Below are positions 5,773-12,408 of a DNA stretch of 12,408 nucleotides, piece by piece. The notes under the pieces were generated by a model. That model saw only the letters and a program-made list of their open reading frames with translations, was not told where the DNA came from and did not search any database. This DNA comes from Phycisphaerales bacterium (GTDB lineage: Bacteria; Planctomycetota; Phycisphaerae; Tepidisphaerales; Tepidisphaeraceae), in the NCBI GenBank assembly GCA_028288945.1, contig JAQGHH010000368.1, positions 1-12,408 of the forward strand, written 5' to 3'. The position numbers and the translations under genes were made by a program. The stretch's first letter is position 1; each line of letters opens with the position of its first letter.

Positions 5773-7797
5773 CTATCGAGGTGTCTTCCCATCCTTCTTC
5801 GCCACCGTCCCGCGCACGGCCAGAACGGGGATATCCACGCCGTGTCTCACGCCGTTGATGGTTTCACCGCGGAGCAGGTCGGCCCAGCGGCGGTGGCCGT
5901 GGCCGCCGGCCACCAGGAGATCGATCTCTTCTTCACGGGCCATTCGGATCAGCTCCGCCTTGACGTCGCCGAAACCCAGGGCCGCGTTGACGGCGGGGAC
6001 GCCGTATTTTACGAGGTCGCCGCGGAGGTGCTCGACGAGATTGCGGAGGTATTCGTCGTCCTGGCGCGTCTCGGCGTCGCCGGCCTCGGCGCCGTGGTAT
6101 TGGCCGCCCGCCCCTTCCACCACGTGCATCAGCAACAGCTCGGCCTTGTGGATGCACGCCAGCTCGATGGCCTCGGCGAGCATGGTGGCGTCGTTCATGT
6201 TGGCTTCGAGCGCCACGCCGATCCGCCGGAAATGCCGCTTGCGCGCGCCCGCCGCCTCCACCACTTCCCGCGCCGTCGGCGCGGTGATCCGCGGCGTCGG
6301 GCCGCGCTCCGCCCGCAGCATCATCCACACCAGCAGCGCCGCCAGCCCCGCGACGAACGGCACTGCCCCCAGGATCACCACCCACCCCCACCGCCCCGCC
6401 GCCTCGTGGCCCGCGGCCAGTTGGTCGAACACCAGCTTGCCGTTGAGCCCGAGGATCAGCGCCGTCACCAGCCACGCCATCACGTTGAGCCATGCCGGGT
6501 TCACGAAGCTTCCCATCAGCCGGCGGCTGGAGGTGAACTTCACCAGCGGAACGACCGCGAACGGCAGTTGAAGGCTCAGCAAGACCTGGCTGAACACCAG
6601 CAGCCGGTTGGTGCCCCTGCCGTGGGTCAGCCAGATCACAATGACGGCGGGGATGATCGCCAGCGACCGGGTGATCAGCCGCCGCAGCCACGGGCGCATG
6701 CGGAAGTGGAGGAACCCCTCCATCGTGATCTGCCCGGCGAGCGTGCCGGTGATGGTCGAGCTCTGCCCGGCGCAGATCAGGGCCAGCGCGAAAGCGATCG
6801 GCGCCACGCGCGTGCCGAGCAGGCCGTGGAGCAGGCGGTGGGCGTCCTTGATCTCGTCCACCGGCTGCCCGTTGCGCGCGAAGACCGCCGCGGCGACGAT
6901 GAGGATTGCCGCGTTGACCAGGAAGGCGAGGTTGAGCGCGACGGCCGAATCGATCAGGTTGAAGCGGCAGGCCTGCCGCTTGCCGGCCTCGGTGTTCGCC
7001 GTGCGGCGGCTCTGCACGAGCGACGAGTGGAGGTAAAGATTGTGCGGCATCACGGTCGCGCCGATGATGCCGATGGCGATGTAGAGCGAGGAATTCTCGC
7101 CCCCTTCGCTGGAAAGCCTTCTCGGGATAAGTCCCGCCGCCACACCCGCCCACTCGGGCCGCGACAGGAACACCTCTATCACGAAGCACGCGCCGATGAC
7201 GGCGATCAGCGCGACGACGAACGCCTCCATCTTCCGCATGCCCCACCGCTGCATCGCCAGGAGCACCAGCACGTCCAGCCCGGTGATCAGCACCGCGAGA
7301 ATCAGCGGCACGTGCGGGAACAACAGCGTGATCCCGATCGCGGTGCCCAGCACTTCCGCCAGATCGCACGCGGCGATCGCGATCTCGCACAGCACGAATA
7401 AGACCCACCGGACCGGCCCGCCATAGTTATCCCGGCAGGCTTGCGCCAGGTCGCGGCCGGTGACCACGCCCAGCCGTGCCGAGAGCGTCTGAAGCAGCAC
7501 CGCCATCATGTTGCTCATCAGCAGAACCCAGATGAGCTGGTAACCGAACCGCGAGCCGGCGGCGAGGTCGGTGGCCCAGTTCCCCGGGTCCATGTACCCG
7601 ACGGCGACGAGGTAAGCGGGGCCGGCGAAAGCGAACAGCCGGCCGAGCCAGCCGCCGGTCTGCGGGATATGAATGGTGCGGTGAACCTCTTCCAGCGAAT
7701 TGCGGCCCGCCACGGGCTCCGCGAGAGCCGCCTGGTAGTTGAGCGTGCCGGGGGCGGGCGGGGCTGAGGGGCTGCCTTCGATCATATAATTGTCCAC
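5773..7797 (-). CDS. mntH: Nramp (MntH) divalent metal transporter fused to a universal stress protein domain
   Basis: 674 residues. An Nramp domain (about 50-495, roughly 11 membrane helices) imports Mn2+ (possibly Fe2+) with protons across the inner membrane. Its two signature motifs are intact: DPGNWATD (70-77; Asp70 and Asn73 are metal ligands in the family) and MPHNLYLHSSLVQSR (250-264; Met250 ligand). A C-terminal UspA-like domain (about 521-665) follows with GGHGHRRWADLLRGET, close to the ATP-binding pattern G-x2-G-x9-G(S/T). Standard MntH is about 410 residues, so the extra length is this cytoplasmic nucleotide-binding domain, a known but less common architecture. The start is uncertain: GTG at 7797 or ATG at 7785; neither has a good ribosome-binding site. 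It is divergent from the mntR-like regulator and has a clear promoter. Family is very firm; Mn selectivity is inferred from the regulator. Confidence 0.93.
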   Translation of the reverse strand: MDNYMIEGSPSAPPAPGTLNYQAALAEPVAGRNSLEEVHRTIHIPQTGGWLGRLFAFAGPAYLVAVGYMDPGNWATDLAAGSRFGYQLIWVLLMSNMMAVLLQTLSARLGVVTGRDLAQACRDNYGGPVRWVLFVLCEIAIAACDLAEVLGTAIGITLLFPHVPLILAVLITGLDVLVLLAMQRWGMRKMEAFVVALIAVIGACFVIEVFLSRPEWAGVAAGLIPRRLSSEGGENSSLYIAIGIIGATVMPHNLYLHSSLVQSRRTANTEAGKRQACRFNLIDSAVALNLAFLVNAAILIVAAAVFARNGQPVDEIKDAHRLLHGLLGTRVAPIAFALALICAGQSSTITGTLAGQITMEGFLHFRMRPWLRRLITRSLAIIPAVIVIWLTHGRGTNRLLVFSQVLLSLQLPFAVVPLVKFTSSRRLMGSFVNPAWLNVMAWLVTALILGLNGKLVFDQLAAGHEAAGRWGWVVILGAVPFVAGLAALLVWMMLRAERGPTPRITAPTAREVVEAAGARKRHFRRIGVALEANMNDATMLAEAIELACIHKAELLLMHVVEGAGGQYHGAEAGDAETRQDDEYLRNLVEHLRGDLVKYGVPAVNAALGFGDVKAELIRMAREEEIDLLVAGGHGHRRWADLLRGETINGVRHGVDIPVLAVRGTVAKKDGKTPR

Positions 7798-7807
7798 GGC
7801 GGGCCGA

Positions 7808-7836
7808 TTGACTTTGACTACTCAAAATAGTAATAG
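7808..7836 (+). promoter_or_regulatory. Putative mntR promoter
   Basis: On the plus strand TTGACT (7808-7813) is followed by a 17-base spacer and TAATAG (7831-7836). The start point would be near 7843, about 42 bases before the preferred mntR ATG. Its -10 overlaps the -10 of the divergent mntH promoter. Confidence 0.5.
7819..7832. promoter_or_regulatory. Weak inverted repeat, candidate MntR operator
   Basis: TACT-CAAAAT-AGTA is a 4-6-4 inverted repeat lying across the overlapping -10 elements and the predicted mntH start point. The arms are short and it does not match the known E. coli or Bacillus MntR boxes, so it is proposed from position more than from sequence. Confidence 0.3.
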
Positions 7837-7858
7837 TGCATAGGGCAGCGATTGTCAA
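7830..7858 (-). promoter_or_regulatory. Sigma70-type promoter of mntH
   Basis: On the minus strand a perfect -35 TTGACA (7853-7858) is followed by a 17-base spacer and TATTAC (7830-7835, 4 of 6). Transcription would start near 7822-7824, giving a leader of about 25-40 bases. The same TTGACA-N17 layout is seen in front of the outer-membrane gene. Confidence 0.6.
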
Positions 7859-7884
7859 TCGGCCGTTCAAAAAGGAAAATGCTC

Positions 7885-8547
7885 ATGGCCAGCAGCACGG
7901 TGGAGGACTATCTCAAGCGGATTTACCTCGAACAGCAGCGGTCGCCCGACACGCTGGTGCCGATGGGAAGGCTGGCCGAGGCGGTGGGCGTCGTGCCGGG
8001 GACCGCGACGACCATGGTCAAGGCGCTGGCCGATTCTGGGCTGGTCAGCTACGAGCCTCGCGGCGGCGCACGCCTGACCCGGGGCGGGGAGCAACTGGCG
8101 CTGCACGTGCTCCGCCGGCATCGGCTCGTCGAGCTGTTCCTGGTGAAAGTGCTCGGGCTCGACTGGTCCGAAGTACACGCCGAGGCCGAGGAGTTGGAGC
8201 ATGCGATCAGCGACAAGGTGCTGGAGCGGATCGACGCGCTGCTCGACCGCCCTAGCGTCGACCCGCACGGCGACCCGATCCCCCCCGCCAAGGGCAGGCC
8301 CGCCCCGGCCAGCCGCCGAAGCCTCGCGGACTGCGAGCGCGGCGAATCCATCCGCATCGCCCGCGTGAGCGACCAGAGCCCGGGATTCCTCCAATTCATC
8401 GACCGTTGCGGCCTCACGCCCGGCATCGTCGCCACGGTGGACGCCAACGACCCGCAAGCCGATTCCGTCCGCGTCCGCCCGCGCGGGAAAGAGACCGTCA
8501 CCCTGGGCGCAGCCGCCGCGGCGAAGGTGTTGGTGGAAGTGGCGTAA
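7885..8547 (+). CDS. mntR: DtxR/MntR-family metal-dependent repressor
   Basis: 220 residues from ATG 7885, chosen because AAGGA (7872-7876) lies 8 bases upstream. An upstream TTG at 7852 is in frame but overlaps the mntH -35, and the ATG at 7879 is too close to the ribosome-binding site. Domains: N-terminal winged helix (3-65), dimerisation/metal domain (66-135, with the family's DPHGDPIP) and a C-terminal SH3-like FeoA domain (about 152-218). In this numbering Asp8, Glu102, Glu105 and His106 form a primary metal site like that of MntR; DtxR/IdeR have Met and Cys instead of Asp8 and Glu102. His79, Glu83 and His98 match the ancillary site. The B. subtilis MntR ligand Glu11 is Lys here. This pattern favours Mn2+ sensing. 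Divergence from mntH implies Mn-bound repression of the transporter, probably with autoregulation. Family is very firm. Confidence 0.93.
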   Translation: MASSTVEDYLKRIYLEQQRSPDTLVPMGRLAEAVGVVPGTATTMVKALADSGLVSYEPRGGARLTRGGEQLALHVLRRHRLVELFLVKVLGLDWSEVHAEAEELEHAISDKVLERIDALLDRPSVDPHGDPIPPAKGRPAPASRRSLADCERGESIRIARVSDQSPGFLQFIDRCGLTPGIVATVDANDPQADSVRVRPRGKETVTLGAAAAAKVLVEVA

Positions 8548-8553
8548 GCTGTG

Positions 8554-8572
8554 CGATTCGAGAAGAGAATCG
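8554..8572. terminator. Weak hairpin after mntR
   Basis: CGATTC (8554-8559) and GAATCG (8567-8572) form a 6-bp stem with a 7-base loop, 6 bases past the mntR stop codon. No T-run follows, so termination would be partial at best. Confidence 0.3.
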
Positions 8573-8646
8573 AACGCCGAGACGCCGGGCTTCTTAAGTA
8601 AGGGACCCCACGTCCGATATCCCGCATTCCTTATCGCTCACCCGAC

Positions 8647-9411
8647 TTGGTAAAAGTGCCGATAATGCAAGGGCGTGAACTGCGCCTGAGCCATCCTATG
8701 CTGCGCACCATCGGCAGAAGCATGATCCTGTTCCTACTCGCGGCTTCCGCGGGGGGCGGTGCGTTTTGGCTGCACGCGCGGAATTCCACCGAGGGACAAC
8801 TCCGCCGGGATTTGGACGTCCAGCGCCAGCGCGCCGAGCAGCTGCGCGTCGTGGTCGGGCGCTTGAGCGCCGAGCGGCGGGTGGCGGACGTGATGGTGAC
8901 GGAGCAGAACGAATCGGCCGGGATCGTGCGGACGACGCTCCTGTTCGTCGAGTACGCGAAGGACGGAACTCCCCTGCCCGGCAAGCATTTCACCATCGAA
9001 GGCAAGCTGGCGCACATCGACGCGATGGTGGTCAAATTCGACGGAAAGTTCGTGCAGGACGCCGACCCGCTCCGCGGCCGCAGCGTCGCCCTGTTCACCC
9101 GAATCTACGGCGAAACGCAGAACCCCGCCGACGGCTTCCGCATCGACGAGCCGGGGAAAGTTCCCGACGTCTACCGCGGCGCGGACGCGAGCGTGAGCCG
9201 CTTCGAGCAGGACCTGTGGAACAACTTCTGGAAGCTGGCGGACGACCCTTCCTACCGCGAATCGATGGGCGTGCGCGTCGCCCAAGGCGAAGCCGTCTGG
9301 CGCAGCTTCGAGCCCGGCTGGCTCTACACGCTCACGCTAGAATCCAACGGCGGGTTGAACATCACCCCCGAGCGCATCAAGGGCATTTACCAGGAAGCGC
9401 TTAAGAAATAG
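8647..9411 (+). CDS. Membrane-anchored periplasmic protein of unknown function
   Basis: Up to 254 residues from TTG 8647. In-frame alternatives are GTG 8656, ATG 8665 and ATG 8698; none has a clear ribosome-binding site, and ATG 8665 or 8698 would still keep the membrane segment. One hydrophobic helix (about residues 24-43 of the long form) is preceded by basic residues. Then comes a charged, probably coiled-coil stretch (about 47-88, with QLRRDLDVQRQRAEQLR), then a soluble domain of about 160 residues. That domain has a coherent, conserved-looking composition: GKHFTIEGKLAHIDAMVVKF, SVALFTRIYGE, LWNNFWKLADD, GVRVAQGEAVW and SNGGLNITPERI. This implies a single-pass protein with its domain in the periplasm. 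I do not recognise a named domain. It follows mntR by 99 bases on the same strand, so readthrough is possible but a functional link is unproven. Confidence 0.75.
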   Translation: MVKVPIMQGRELRLSHPMLRTIGRSMILFLLAASAGGGAFWLHARNSTEGQLRRDLDVQRQRAEQLRVVVGRLSAERRVADVMVTEQNESAGIVRTTLLFVEYAKDGTPLPGKHFTIEGKLAHIDAMVVKFDGKFVQDADPLRGRSVALFTRIYGETQNPADGFRIDEPGKVPDVYRGADASVSRFEQDLWNNFWKLADDPSYRESMGVRVAQGEAVWRSFEPGWLYTLTLESNGGLNITPERIKGIYQEALKK

Positions 9412-9412
9412 C

Positions 9413-9427
9413 TTCGGCTCCGCCGAA
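9413..9427. terminator. Short GC hairpin after the membrane-anchored protein
   Basis: TTCGGC (9413-9418), loop TCC, GCCGAA (9422-9427): a perfect 6-bp stem one base past the stop codon. The following bases contain only scattered Ts, so it is a modest terminator candidate. Confidence 0.4.
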
Positions 9428-9592
9428 CACTTCCAATCTTGCATGATCCGCGCCCCATCTGAGTCAACACCGGCATCGCGTTCTGGAAGTAACGATCGTA
9501 TCGCCTGTGCCACTCCGGCCCTCAAGCTGCAGATGCCTAAATCACAATCCAAGTTCATCACGTCCGAAGAGTGTGGTGTAGAGTTCGGGTCT

Positions 9593-11638
9593 ATGTCGCA
9601 TTTGTTCCGAGCGAAAAAGGCCATACGCCGCGCCGTCGATATTTCTACGCCCCAGGTGCAGTTGCTGGAAGATCGGCGTCTGCTCAGCGTCGCGGCCTCC
9701 ACGCCATTCACCGGCACGCCCTTCATCCCGAGCCAGACCATTGAAGCCGAAAAATTCGACGTCGGCGGCGAAGGCGTTGCCTATCACGATACCACCCCGA
9801 AAAACCTCGGCACCGGCGGCGCAAGCTACCGTGCCGGCGTAGGGGTGGACGTGCAGGCCGGCGGATCCAACGGGTATGACATCGGATATGCCGTCGCGGG
9901 CGAATGGCTCAGCTACACCGTCAACATCCCGCAGGCCGGCAATTTCAAGCTTCAGGCTTCCGTCGCCAACGCGGCGTCGGGCGGGCAATTCCATGCCGAG
10001 GTCGGCGGAGTCAATCGCACCGGCACAATGACCGTAATCAACACCGGTAACTGGCAGGTCTACAAGACCGTCACCTCCGCCACGTTCGCATTGTCGGCGG
10101 GCCAGCAGGTCATGCGGATCGCGCTCGACCGCAACGCGTCCGTGCCCGCGGTCGGGAATTTCGACTGGTTCATGCTCGTGCCGGTTGTCAGCGTGAAACC
10201 CTCGTCGACGCCCTTCCATGGCACGCCCATTCCCATCGGCCAAACTATCGAGGCCGAAGACTTCGACAAGGGCGGCGAAGGGCTGGCATATCACGACTCG
10301 ACTATCAAGAACCTCGGCGGCGCGGCCTACCGCGCCGCCGAGGCGGTGGACCTGCAATCCGGCGGCGACAGCTCCAACGGCTTCTACATTGGCTACTCCG
10401 CCGCCGGCGAGTGGCTCAACTACACCATCAGCGTCCCCGAGACCGGCAAGTACGTTATTGCGGGCCGCGTCGCGTGCATCGCGGCGGGGGCGAGCTTCCA
10501 CGCCACGTTCGACGGCGCACTCTCCACGGGCTCGATCGCCATTCCCAAGACCCCGACGTGGACGAGCTGGCATACCGCGCTGAGCAACGCCGTGACGCTC
10601 ACCGCCGGCACGCACGTGATGCGCATCGCCCTCGATCACAACGCCGCGGGCATTCCCTCGGCCGGCAACTACGACTGGTTCCAGCTCATCGAGACCGCCG
10701 GCCCGGCGAGCTTCAACTGGAAGCCCGCCGCCCCCGCGCCGGCACGCCAGTTCGAGGGCTTCGGGCGGATGGTCAACGGGAAGCTCTACACCTTTGGCGG
10801 CTACACGGCCGTCAACCCGTTCGGGGCGACCGAAACCGTCCAATCCTACGACCCCGTGAGCGGCGTCTGGACAAGCCTTGGCAACATCCCGATCCCCGAA
10901 ACCCACTGCGGCGTCGCGGTGGACGAGCAGGCGGGGATCATCTATTTCGTCGGCGGATTGCGCGGCCTTTATCCGGGGACCGCCACCACAGACGTCTACA
11001 GTTACGACACCCATTCCAATACCTGGAAACGGCTCCCCTCCCTTCCCCTGCCGCTGGCGGCAGGGGAGGCCGCACTCGTCAACGGCAAGCTTCATTATCT
11101 GGGCGGCACCATCGGGGAAGACCGCGCCACCGATTCCGGAATCCATCTCGTGCTCGACCTGAGCGCCGTGGCGGCCGGCACCGCCACCTGGCACTCGGCA
11201 GCCGATCTGCCTGACCCGCGCGACCACTTCAGTTCAGTCGTCCTCAACGGTCAGATCTACACCTTCGGCGGAGAAGTCGGTCACGACACGCTGCACCTCC
11301 AACAGACCGACGGCCATCGCTACGACCCGTCCACCGATACCTGGACGCCCATCGCCAGCCTTCCGATTCCCCGCTCCCACGCCGAGTCCTCGGCATTCGT
11401 TTTCAACGGCAAGATCTTTGTCGCCGGCGGACAGGTGGACGATTTCCTGGCCACCGCGACCATGCTGGAATACGATCCCGCCGCCGACCGCTGGTACCTC
11501 CTCCCCAATCTCCCCATGCCGCTGGAAGGCACCATCGTGCAAGCCTCGGGCGACAAACTGATCGTAACCACCGGCTACGACGGCATCAGCGGAATTGCGA
11601 CCAGCGCGACGTGGGTGGGCCAATGGCCTTCGCCGTGA
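9593..11638 (+). CDS. Secreted CBM6-CBM6-Kelch protein with LEPR-XLL-like N-terminus
   Basis: 681 residues from ATG 9593 (MSHLFRAKKAIRRAV). The frame is open back to an ATG at 9443, but that 50-residue extension has no export-like character. The basic N-terminus leads to VQLLEDRRLLS (22-32), the motif found at the start of many large planctomycete surface proteins. Next come two homologous carbohydrate-binding modules of family 6 type (about 49-197 and 218-366), each opening with TIEAExFDxGGEG and closing with GNxDWFxL. The last part (about 385-680) is a Kelch-type beta-propeller with repeats such as NGKLYTFGG, YDPVSGVWTSLG, NGQIYTFGG and YDPSTDTWTPI. No catalytic residues or C-terminal anchor were recognised. 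Likely role: an exported carbohydrate-binding surface or extracellular protein. A galactose-oxidase-like enzyme is the alternative, but its copper site is not apparent. A paralogue follows directly. Confidence 0.88.
   Translation: MSHLFRAKKAIRRAVDISTPQVQLLEDRRLLSVAASTPFTGTPFIPSQTIEAEKFDVGGEGVAYHDTTPKNLGTGGASYRAGVGVDVQAGGSNGYDIGYAVAGEWLSYTVNIPQAGNFKLQASVANAASGGQFHAEVGGVNRTGTMTVINTGNWQVYKTVTSATFALSAGQQVMRIALDRNASVPAVGNFDWFMLVPVVSVKPSSTPFHGTPIPIGQTIEAEDFDKGGEGLAYHDSTIKNLGGAAYRAAEAVDLQSGGDSSNGFYIGYSAAGEWLNYTISVPETGKYVIAGRVACIAAGASFHATFDGALSTGSIAIPKTPTWTSWHTALSNAVTLTAGTHVMRIALDHNAAGIPSAGNYDWFQLIETAGPASFNWKPAAPAPARQFEGFGRMVNGKLYTFGGYTAVNPFGATETVQSYDPVSGVWTSLGNIPIPETHCGVAVDEQAGIIYFVGGLRGLYPGTATTDVYSYDTHSNTWKRLPSLPLPLAAGEAALVNGKLHYLGGTIGEDRATDSGIHLVLDLSAVAAGTATWHSAADLPDPRDHFSSVVLNGQIYTFGGEVGHDTLHLQQTDGHRYDPSTDTWTPIASLPIPRSHAESSAFVFNGKIFVAGGQVDDFLATATMLEYDPAADRWYLLPNLPMPLEGTIVQASGDKLIVTTGYDGISGIATSATWVGQWPSP
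9737..10183 (+). repeat. CBM6 module 1 coding unit
   Basis: First of three full copies of a roughly 145-residue carbohydrate-binding module in this window; the others are at 10244-10690 and 11888-12328. Shared landmarks are EAExFD, GGEGxAYHD, VAGEWLxYxxNxP and GNxDWFxLVPV. The similarity is visible in DNA too, for example GACTGGTTCA followed by GCTCGTGCCGGT near the ends of copies 1 and 3. Confidence 0.8.
10244..10690 (+). repeat. CBM6 module 2 coding unit
   Basis: Second copy of the module, differing most from the others at SGGDSSNGFYIGYSAAGEW and in its final strand (DWFQLIETAG), where it runs into the Kelch part. Confidence 0.8.
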
Positions 11639-11726
11639 TCATCCGGTTGTTGCTACTGCGTGAAATTCGAACTTTCTCTCCCAAATTCACATTGAACGAA
11701 TGGATTTCCATCCGCGCGAGGCCGCG

Positions 11727-11741
11727 CCCCGAAACACGGGG
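11727..11741 (+). promoter_or_regulatory. Hairpin covering the probable ribosome-binding site of the next gene
   Basis: CCCCG (11727-11731), loop AAACA, CGGGG (11737-11741) form a perfect 5-bp stem ending 5 bases before the ATG at 11747. The GGGG in the right arm is the only Shine-Dalgarno-like run there, so the stem could limit translation. Confidence 0.35.
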
Positions 11742-11746
11742 TATAT

Positions 11747-12408
11747 ATGGGTATGCGGCCAACCATGCACGGCAGTAGCAGTGCCAATCAAATCCTTTGT
11801 CGCGCCGTGGTGGAGACACTGGAGGACCGGCGGTTGCTCACCGCGGTTTCCACGGCGTTTACCGGCGTCCCGATGACTGCCGGGCAAGTCATTGAAGCTG
11901 AGAATTTCGATAACGGCGGAGAAGGGATCGCCTATCACGACACGACCGGCGCAGAGCTGGGCGCGGGCGGCGCGAATTACCGCTCCGGCGAAGCCGTGGA
12001 CGTGCAGGCCGGGGGGTCCAATGGATTCGACGTCGGTTACGCCGTCGCCGGTGAGTGGCTCCAATACTCCATCAATGTCCCCGCCACGGTGACGTACACC
12101 TTCCAGGCGCGGGTGGCCAACGTGGCCGCCGGGGGCATCGTCCACGCCAACGTAGACGGCGTGAACTGCACCGGCGCGATGGCCGTTCCCAACACCGGCG
12201 GCTGGCAGACTTACCAAACCATTTCAAGCGCACAGTTCCTGCTCGGATCGGGAATCCATGTCCTGCGCATCAGTCTGGATCACAACGCCTCCATCCCCGC
12301 GGTGGGCAACCTTGACTGGTTCAAGCTCGTGCCGGTGCAAACCGTAACGACCGGTCCTTTCAACGGCATCGCGCCGACCGTCAACCAGACCGTCGAAGCC
12401 GAGAACTT
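11747..12408 (+). CDS. Second secreted CBM6-repeat protein, partial (C-terminus beyond the right edge)
   Basis: 220 residues are visible and the frame is open at the edge. Three in-frame ATGs (11747, 11753, 11765) are possible starts; 11747 is used because GGGG lies 5 bases upstream. Near the N-terminus VVETLEDRRLLT (21-32) repeats the LEPR-XLL-like motif of the preceding gene. One full CBM6-type module follows (about 48-194: VIEAENFDNGGEG, AVAGEWLQYSINVP, GNLDWFKLVPV), and a second begins at TVEAEN (215-220). The close match in motif, module order and linker (TAFTGVP against TPFTGTP) shows that this gene and its neighbour arose by duplication. Whether a Kelch or other domain follows is not visible. 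By family it is an exported carbohydrate-binding protein. Confidence 0.85.
   Translation, partial: MGMRPTMHGSSSANQILCRAVVETLEDRRLLTAVSTAFTGVPMTAGQVIEAENFDNGGEGIAYHDTTGAELGAGGANYRSGEAVDVQAGGSNGFDVGYAVAGEWLQYSINVPATVTYTFQARVANVAAGGIVHANVDGVNCTGAMAVPNTGGWQTYQTISSAQFLLGSGIHVLRISLDHNASIPAVGNLDWFKLVPVQTVTTGPFNGIAPTVNQTVEAEN

Noticed and set aside
5563..7401. 612-codon plus-strand reading frame opposite the mntH-like gene
   Set aside because: It is the antisense of an unmistakable Nramp-USP gene; its protein is Arg/His/Pro-rich with no domain-like sequence, as expected of a GC-rich shadow frame.
5933..7408. 491-codon second minus-strand frame within mntH
   Set aside because: It is extremely Arg-rich and overlaps the true frame throughout; a GC-skew artefact.
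7852..7884. TTG start for the mntR-like gene 11 codons upstream of the chosen ATG
   Set aside because: It overlaps the mntH -35 element and has no ribosome-binding site; ATG 7885 has AAGGA at good spacing and gives numbering that matches DtxR ligands.
9443..9592. 50-residue N-terminal extension of the CBM6-Kelch protein from ATG 9443
   Set aside because: The extension is not hydrophobic or export-like, and the paralogue at 11747 has a short leader before LEDRRLL, which supports ATG 9593.
9542..11227. 561-codon minus-strand reading frame opposite the CBM6-Kelch gene
   Set aside because: It mirrors the coding frame and has low-complexity Gly/Val/Ala/Arg composition; the plus frame shows clear CBM6 and Kelch motifs.

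Overview
The window is a GC-rich stretch of chromosome, most likely from a planctomycete (Planctomycetota, perhaps the Phycisphaerae side). The best lineage clue is two adjacent large secreted proteins that open with a planctomycete-style LEDRRLL motif (LEPR-XLL-like N-terminus). A predicted outer-membrane barrel protein and a Tat/lipobox protein point to a diderm envelope. No rRNA, tRNA, CRISPR array, transposase, integrase or phage gene was seen. All assignments come from reading the sequence; no database search was run.

Layout. Positions 1-1299 carry two minus-strand genes: a Rieske [2Fe-2S] lipoprotein cut by the left edge, and upstream of it an outer-membrane barrel/transporter protein. 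The barrel gene has a clean sigma70-type promoter and a Fur-type palindromic operator placed just after the predicted transcription start. Divergent to it is sthA (1532-3118), an energy-independent NAD(P) transhydrogenase with an unusual His-rich insertion. sthA converges on a membrane-bound sulfatase-superfamily enzyme (3339-5318, minus). Between the two lies a roughly 220-bp element built of heptanucleotide tandem repeats arranged as a long imperfect palindrome.

Positions 5456-8547 form a manganese-homeostasis block. An Nramp/MntH transporter fused to a universal-stress domain (minus) stands head to head with a DtxR/MntR-family regulator (plus), with overlapping divergent promoters between them. 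A 91-residue gene of unknown function trails mntH. Downstream of mntR is a conserved-looking, membrane-anchored protein of unknown function (8647-9411). The right end holds two tandem paralogous secreted proteins: one complete (two CBM6 modules plus a Kelch propeller) and one cut by the window edge (one CBM6 and the start of a second).

Working together: the strongest functional unit is mntR/mntH, where a regulator with Mn-type metal ligands probably represses the divergent transporter. A Fur-type box on the outer-membrane gene raises the possibility that metal passage across the outer membrane is also metal-regulated here, but that link is inference. No complete new multi-gene system is evident. 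The most unusual items are the heptamer palindrome, the His-rich SthA insertion and the shared mntH/mntR promoter region.
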